Positions 58,073 to 64,000 of a DNA stretch of 64,000 bases are shown piece by piece. Made by a program: the position numbers and the translations under genes. The notes under the pieces were generated by a model that made no database searches, had not been told where the DNA came from, and saw only the letters and a program-made list of their open reading frames with translations. The DNA is from Cunninghamia lanceolata (taxonomy: Eukaryota > Streptophyta > Pinopsida > Cupressales > Cupressaceae): the NCBI GenBank assembly GCA_027924645.1, contig BSBN01000493.1, positions 107,001 through 171,000 on the forward strand, in the 5' to 3' direction. Within the stretch, counting starts at the first letter, position 1; every line of letters begins with the position of its first letter.

Positions 58073-58666
58073 CATGTAGAAGGCAAGCTCTAACATGAAC
58101 TACACACTACTCCAGGAAGAGAATCACACCTTGCAGACCCTAACACATGCTTATCCTAGTCCTAAACATTCTTCACAACATCATCCTTCAAGGAATAATC
58201 ATCCTCACGCTTCACAAATTTGAAATGGGTCATCCTTAAGCAAGAGCACATGAAGCTTGTAGCACATCGATCTTCACAGTCTTGGCAATACTCATGAATG
58301 ATTAAGCATTACTTTTTCTTCTTCCAGATGAGTTGGAAGGACCAACACAACATATCCAAACATTCTCTAACATGTAGAAGGAAATCTCTAACATGAACTA
58401 CATGCTACTCCAAGAAGAGAAGCACACCTTGTAGACCCTAACACATGCTTATCCTAGTCTTAAACATTCTTCACAACATCATCCTTCAAGGAATAATCAT
58501 CCTCATGCTTCACAAATTTGAAATGGGTCATCCTTAAAAAAGAACACATGAAGCTTTTAGCACATAGATCTTCACACTCTTGGCGATACTCATGAATGAT
58601 TAAGCATTAATTTTTCTTCTTCCAGATGAGTTGGAAGGACCAACACAATATCTCCAAACACTTATT
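58073..58666. repeat. 298-bp tandem duplication inside the LTR
   Basis: CATGTAGAAGG begins copies at 58073 and 58371. They stay closely similar through CTTCCAGATGAGTTGGAAGG to about 58666. Confidence 0.92.
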
Positions 58667-59682
58667 GAACTCTACATAATAGGAACATTGTGGTGCACAT
58701 CACTAACATTCCTCAATCAACCTCAACAACAACTCTTCACAAACTAACTTGAAAACTTTGTGTGGTACTGGAAACATGAAAGATCTTTATGAAATTCTTT
58801 GAGATGAGTTATCTTGATGCATGCATCTTCAAACACTCCTTGAACTCCATACAAAAAGGATTTTTTTCCACACACCTTCAATCATGTGACCTGGGAACAG
58901 TCAGGCATCCGAAACCATCTATATCACTTCTGTCATTTGAAAACTAAACTTGTGGACCTCCAAAACATTTGAAACTACAATGTAGTGTGCACTGAACATC
59001 CCTGATCATGTCCATAAAATGTCATGAGAAAACCTTCACTTGGAGAGGAATGTGAAGCATTCCAATCAGCCTTCATCATCATCTCACTTTGTTGGAGCAT
59101 AGACTGGAACCCTGTCACTTATAACTTTCACTGCGAAGGAGCAAATGATTTGAAACTTTAGATTTAGCACCTTTATAGCATGCTAAACTTAACTTTTGAA
59201 CCACGTGACCATATATTCAAATGTGGAGGAATGCGAAGCATTTTACCAAGCAGTCTTCTAGGCAACTCCCTGCAGTAGAAACCTTCACCAACTTCCTGAG
59301 GCTAGAACTTTCATGTAGTAACTCATACTTTCTTAGGATCATTAGGAAAGGGAATGTACAACATGCTATAGGTCATCAACAACATCTTAATATTTGATCA
59401 TGAAATCATCTTTGCTGACCACAAAGAAGCTTAATACAACTTTACTTGACACTGATCAAGGCATGACATCCAACCATGAACATCAACAACCAATCATAAA
59501 CATCAGAAACCAACCATGACCATTAGGAACATACTAAACATCAACATCATCACTACATCTCTATTACTACACTGGTATATCATCAGCATGAACATTCACA
59601 TTAACCACATCAGACAACCACAGACTGAGTACTGACATCACTCTGAGTGTTGACATCAATGACAACACATATCAAGCCAACA

Positions 59683-59850
59683 ATCTTCCCGTTTGTCATT
59701 GATGGTAACACACACACCTATTCATTCTCCCCCTTAGGTGCACATTTCTCTCTCTCCCCCTTTGACATAAAGGACAAAGGGCAACTACTTCTCCCCCTTA
59801 GGGGACAAACTCTCCCCCTAAGGTTCACATTTTCTTAACTTTCTCCTCCT
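59683..59850 (-). other. Polypurine tract region with repeated tract-like motifs
   Basis: The tract next to the LTR (minus CAAACGGGAAGAT) is degenerate. Over the next 160 bases the minus strand has five more AAGGGGGAGA-like tracts (plus-strand CTCCCCCTT at about 59727, 59755, 59790, 59812 and 59843). These could be extra plus-strand priming sites. 59851-60227 holds no gene. Confidence 0.6.
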
Positions 59851-60227
59851 TTGATGTTCATACACTTTTTCTTGCAGAAACTCACTGAGTCCCCCTGTTA
59901 GCAACAACCACTAGCTATTCTCCCTAAGAGGTGGCCACCATTAGTCTAGGAAAAAGATATAGCATGAACTCCCCTTGGATAGATGCACCAACTATGCATC
60001 TAGCTAGAAGGAGGGGCAATTACCCCTAACCTCTACTGGAGATTCTCAAAAGTGTCCTTTGCAAGAGCCTTCATGAAATATATGCAATCTGATCCTTTGT
60101 TGGAATATATTCCAACTTCACTTCATTCTCTATAGCCTTCTCTCTCTAAAAGTGATACCTAATTGATATATGCTTAGTTCTAGATTGCATCACTAGATTC
60201 TTTGAAATATTGATAGCACTTATATTA

Positions 60228-60818
60228 TCACACAAAATAGGAATACCTAGGCTCATCATATAGTACTTTGAAATCCTTCAAATTTTGCTTCATCCACAAC
60301 ACTTGTGTACAACAGGATGCTGCTGTAATATACTTTACCTCTACAGTTAATGAGGACATTGAATCTTGTTTCTTAATATGCCATGAAACCAATCTGCTTC
60401 CTAAAAAGAAAGCACCACCATGTGTACTTCTCCTATCATCAACACAACCAGCCCAATAAACATTAGTGCAAGCACTCAAATCAAAGTCATTACCTCTTGG
60501 ATACCATAAGACATAATCTAGAGTTCCCTTCAAGTATTTGAATATTCTTTTCACTTCTTTCTCATGAGTTCGCTTAGGATTCACTTGATATCTGGAAACC
60601 ACACATATTGCATGCATAATATCAGTTCTGGAAGAAGTCAAGTAAAATAATCCTCCAATCATAGATCTATAGAGAGATCGATCAACCTCCGGCGATTCAT
60701 CATTCTTACTCAAGTGACAATTAGTGACCATAGGAGTACTCACTGATTTGGATTCTTCCATACCAAACTTCTTCAATATCTCTAACATACTTAGCTTGAG
60801 AAATAAAGATACCATCAT
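60228..60818 (-). pseudogene. copia RNase H and RT end, minus strand
   Basis: An open frame of about 196 codons. It covers the end of RT (LKKFGMEESKSVSTPM), the RSMIGGLFYLTSSRTDIM motif, RNase H with YWAGCVDDRRSTHGG (catalytic DD kept) and EVKYITAASCCTQVLWMK. It overlaps the preceding frame through a frameshift near 60780. This is the longest clean piece of this pol. Confidence 0.85.
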
Positions 60819-61640
60819 CTAGCTGAATAATTTGAAGCCCAAGGAAGAAAGACATCTCACCAATCATAGACATCTCAAAATCTTTTTGCATCTCCTCTAC
60901 AAACCTCTCATACATATCATCATCTCCACCAAATATAATGTCATCAACATATACTGCAACTATTAAAATCATGTCTCCTTATTCCTTAATGTAAAGATTA
61001 CTATCTGTGGTACCTTTCTTGAATCCTTACTGAAGTAAGTACTTATCCAACCTAGCATACCAAGCTCTAGGATCTTGCTTGAGTCCATACAAAGCCTTTT
61101 TGAGTCTGCACACCATGTCTGAATCTTCTGATAACTAAAAACCATTAGGTTTCTTAATGTAGACCTCTTCCTCTATATCACAATTCAAAAATGTTAACTT
61201 GACATCCATCTAATAAACCTTGAAACTCTTATGAGAAGTAAGGGCAAGAAAGATCCTGATTGCTTCCATCCTGGCTACTAGAGAAAAAGTCTCCTCAAAA
61301 TCAATGCCTTCAAATTGAGAATGGCCCTTACACACCAATCTTGCTTTGTTCCTTACAACTTCACCATATTCATTTAGTTTGTTCTAGAATACCCACTTTG
61401 TTCGTATTACATTCTTATTGGCTGCTCTAGGAACCAATTCCCATGTCTAATTCTTCTCTATTTGATTCAATTCTTCTTCCATTACCTTGAACCATCCATC
61501 ATCTTTTCTAGCATCAACAAAGGATTTGGGATCTATCTTTGATAGTAAACACAAATTCACTTGCTCACTTTTCTTTGCAAACCTTCTTCTAGTCTGTACA
61601 CCTTCATTCTTATGTCTAATGATCTAATTTTCTGAATGGT
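60721..61640 (-). pseudogene. copia reverse transcriptase, minus strand
   Basis: The active site VAVYVDDIIFGG (YVDD at 60951-60940) is intact in frame 60972-60721, followed by FFLGLQIIQLDDGIFISQAKY. Upstream to about 61550 the RT N-terminal half is recognisable but carries several stops. Linker residues separate it from integrase. Confidence 0.85.
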
Positions 61641-62420
61641 TCTTTTGAACATACTTTGCTAGAGTCTTAGGGATTTTCTCTGGTTCTTGTTCCTTCTCTT
61701 ATCTCTCTTCTTATTCAATGTAGGGAAATATATCAGATCCATAGTCCTCTTCTTCTTGTGAGATCTGATACAAGTCTTCATTCACCTTGACATTTGTTCT
61801 TTCAATCATCTTTCCCAACCTCTTGTTGTAGCATCTATAGGCCTTGCTTCTAGTTGAGTAACCAAGAAAGATCCCTTCATCACTCCTTGAATCAAACTGT
61901 CCTAGGTCTTCTTCATCTCTTCTAATATATAATTTTTTACCAAAGATCCTAAAGTGTCTGATAGTGGGAGGTCTTCCATACCATATCTCATGAGGGGTCT
62001 TAGTGTTATTGAACCTCAATTGTACTTTGTTGATCAGATAGTTAGCAGTGTGAACTACTTCCTTCTAGTACATATCATATAGATCTACATCTTTCAACAT
62101 TGCCCTAGCCATCTCTTGCACAGTCTTGTTCTTCCTTTCCACTACCTCATTCTGCTAAGGGATCCTAGTCCAGCAAACAAATGTTTACTAATACCATGAT
62201 ATTCACAAAACTTATCTTAGGCATGTATCTCACCACATGAATAGAGATGAACTTTACCATATTATCAAAGTTGATGTGCCCCATTCTCTTGTGCCACAGC
62301 CAACACTTACTAGATTAAGCCATTAAACAGGTTCTTCCATCTAGCTCCTTTAGATGATAAATATCCCCATATGTCTTAATACCTTTTGCAACTAGTTTTC
62401 CAGACCCTACCTTCTTGATT
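61641..62420 (-). pseudogene. copia integrase with internal deletion, minus strand
   Basis: The zinc-region start (WHKRMGHINFDNMVK, about 62300-62260) jumps quickly to the end of the catalytic core (VVERKNKTVQEMARAML, about 62145-62095, with the catalytic Glu). It is followed by the clean frame 62019-61711 (KTPHEIWYGRPP and FDSRSDEGIFLGYS). The Cys pair of the zinc domain and the two catalytic Asp regions are missing, so several hundred bases appear deleted. Confidence 0.78.
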
Positions 62421-63726
62421 TCACATCCTTTGGTATGAAAAGTAAGATTGTATCCTTTACTACACATCTAACTGACACTGAGAAGATTATGATTTAGTTG
62501 ACATAGAGGACATCCTCTGTCCTATTCTTCCCATCAATAGTTATAGCACCCTTTCCATAGATTTGTGTTGACTCATCACCATCAAACTTAACATCTCCAC
62601 CATTTCATTTCTCAAGGTTGATAAACTTCTCCTTGTTGCCAGTCATGTGGTTAGAGAAACCACTATCAATTACCCAAGTATTGGCTTCTTCTTTTTCATG
62701 AAAGGCACTCCATACAACCATTGATTTTTCATTATCTTGATCATTTTGCAAGGTATCAGACTTTTCACATTTTCCAATATCATCCTTTTTGTCACCAACA
62801 TTCAAGGCCATGAAAAGTGTCTCATCATTTGAATCATCATGATCCTCATCTTCTGAAAACCAGTTGCTCTCTATGGAATACAAACTTCTTTTCAACTTGT
62901 CCCTCTTGTTACCACCCATTAATTTTTTAACAGGACATTTGGAAGCAAAATGACCAATTTTCCACAATTAAAACATTTGAAAGGTAACTTACCTTTATAT
63001 TTGCCAATGCCTTTATTCAATCTTCTTACAAATTTTGCCTCTACCTCATCAAGATCATCTTGATCAACTGCTTTATTTTCTATCTTCTTACTTGCTTTGA
63101 ATGTTGCTTCCTTTCTTTGGAGCACCTTTGTCAAATTCTCTCATTTCAAAGGTTGTGAGAGAGCCAAACAATTGATCTACTATATATGTATCCAAATCTT
63201 GAGTCTCCTCAATAACAGATACCTTATAACTGTAAGATTTAGGAAGAGTTCTCTGTACCTTCTTCACAATCTCATCTTCTTTCACTTCTCTAGAAAGACT
63301 TATGATGCCATTAACTATTTCATCCACTCAGAGCATATAACTAGCAATGTCTTCATCTTCTGTCATCCTCAGGGTCTCAAATTTGCTCTTGAATATTTGC
63401 ATCTTAGCTTGCTTCACTTTACTAGCTCCTTCAGAAATGCTTTCAAGTTCTACCTAGACATCCTTAGTAGATTTGCAACTTATTACCTTTAGAAGTTTTG
63501 AACTAGCTAGCCCACTCATGATAGCACTCTTTGCCTTGGCATTATTATCATATAACCTAATCTCATTAACATTTGTAGGCTCAGAAGCAGGAGCAGTGTA
63601 ACCCTTCTTGATAGCTTTCCAAACACAAAACCCTAGAGAAGATAGATAGTTCTCCATCCTTAGCTTCCAAAGGAAATAATTTGTTCCATCAAACACAGGT
63701 GCCTTGTGAGAGCAATTATGAGCCAT
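62421..63726 (-). pseudogene. copia gag and protease, minus strand
   Basis: Gag starts at ATG 63726 (PVFDGTNYFLWKLRMENYL), with a stop near 63454, then runs through 63327-63088 and 63134-62919. The zinc knuckle is split by a frameshift: CFNCGK in one frame, GHFASKCP in the next (62967-62605). The protease active site WVIDSGFSNHMTG has its Asp at about 62667. This layout and DSG-x-SNHMTG are standard for plant copia. At least two frameshifts and several stops are present. Confidence 0.85.
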
Positions 63727-63768
63727 CCCAGAGCCTCCTCAAGTAGTTAAGCTCCTTCTAAGCAACTT

Positions 63769-63781
63769 GGCTTTGATATCA
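63769..63781 (-). promoter_or_regulatory. Primer-binding site, minus strand
   Basis: The minus strand reads TGATATCAAAGCC, two changes (both G to A) from the TGGTATCAGAGCC tRNA-Met site. It lies two bases from the LTR edge. Confidence 0.8.
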
Positions 63782-63783
63782 AT

Positions 63784-64000
63784 TGTTCAACACACTAAGA
63801 TACTAAGAGGGGGGTGAATTAGTATCCAAGCAAGCTTCAAGTCCTCTAAAGCAAATTAAAACTTAAACATTACAACATTAATATTAACATGAAAGATTAA
63901 CACAATGCACATCAAAACATAACACAATATGTACGTGGAAAACCCAAGAAGGAAAAAACCACGATGAGGATTAACTCACAATATATGAATCTCAAAATTA
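63784..64000 (-). repeat. 5' LTR of the minus-strand copia element (partial)
   Basis: It starts TGTTCAACACACTAAG on the plus strand and matches 57275-57490 with scattered substitutions. It continues past the window end. Confidence 0.88.

Larger units (their letters stand above)
57275..59682 (-). repeat. 3' LTR of the minus-strand copia element
   Basis: The plus-strand edges are TGTTGAACACACC at 57275 and CAAGCCAACA at 59682, giving TG...CA ends and a length near 2.4 kb, long for a copia LTR. Length is inflated by internal tandem repeats at 57499-57680 and 58073-58666. Its left 215 bases match the partial LTR at 63784-64000 closely. Confidence 0.82.
57275..64000 (-). mobile_element. Ty1/copia element on the minus strand (runs off window)
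   Basis: The order on the minus strand is 5' LTR (from beyond 64000 to 63784), PBS, gag, protease, integrase, RT, RNase H, PPT-like tracts and 3' LTR (59682-57275). Both LTR copies begin TGTT(G/C)AACAC on the plus side. It inserted into the gypsy fragment ending at 57274 (left target bases GTTAT). The right flank lies outside, so the TSD cannot be checked. Confidence 0.9.

Overview
The window looks like plant nuclear DNA from a large, repeat-rich and AT-rich genome. The mix of Tat-like and Athila-like Ty3/gypsy elements with copia elements, in old nested layers, fits a gymnosperm (conifer-type) genome, but the species is inference. I see no intact host gene. Almost everything I can name is an LTR retrotransposon or a broken part of one. 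The only host-gene trace is a decayed pentatricopeptide-repeat (PPR) fragment near 20.1-20.9 kb. I found no rRNA or tRNA gene, no CRISPR array and no bacterial feature.

Layout. (1) 1-4.9 kb: an unrecognised reading frame with a 566-codon open N-terminal part and a decayed acidic/coiled-coil tail, followed by an LTR-like promoter segment. (2) 5.9-17.2 kb: a 5'-truncated Athila-like Ty3/gypsy element (gag end, protease, RT, RNase H, integrase, 3' extra ORF, 3' LTR). A minus-strand copia-type solo LTR (11219-12763) is inserted in it, with target-site duplication (TSD) TGCAC. (3) 17.6-18.7 kb: the 5' LTR and primer-binding site of a minus-strand element. (4) 18.3-21.0 kb: AT-rich DNA with PPR relics. 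(5) 21033-26125: a complete but internally deleted copia element, TSD TATAC. (6) 26.1-29.8 kb: AT-rich DNA with a microsatellite, a 50-bp minisatellite and an LTR-like start. (7) 29816-53107: a nested stack. The outer element has copia-type signals, TSD TATTG and no recognisable gag or pol. Its 5' LTR is split by a 16.4-kb Tat-like element (31014-47374, TSD GGTAT), and its unusual Lys/Glu-rich reading frame is split by a solo LTR (49896-51114, TSD GGAGG). (8) 53.1-57.3 kb: noncoding repeats and a minus-strand Ty3/gypsy fragment. (9) 57275-64000: a minus-strand copia element with a long 3' LTR, running off the window.

How the parts work together. Most coding parts are gag-pol modules of autonomous elements, now disabled by stops, frameshifts and deletions. 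The most interesting cargo is extra coding material beyond gag-pol: an antisense Plant Mobile Domain (PMD) gene in the Tat element with its own apparent TATA box and GT-AG intron; the coiled-coil frame of the non-autonomous outer element; and the large 699-4765 frame. Boundaries with matching 5-bp TSDs are firm. Domain calls are from motifs read by eye, and no database search was possible.
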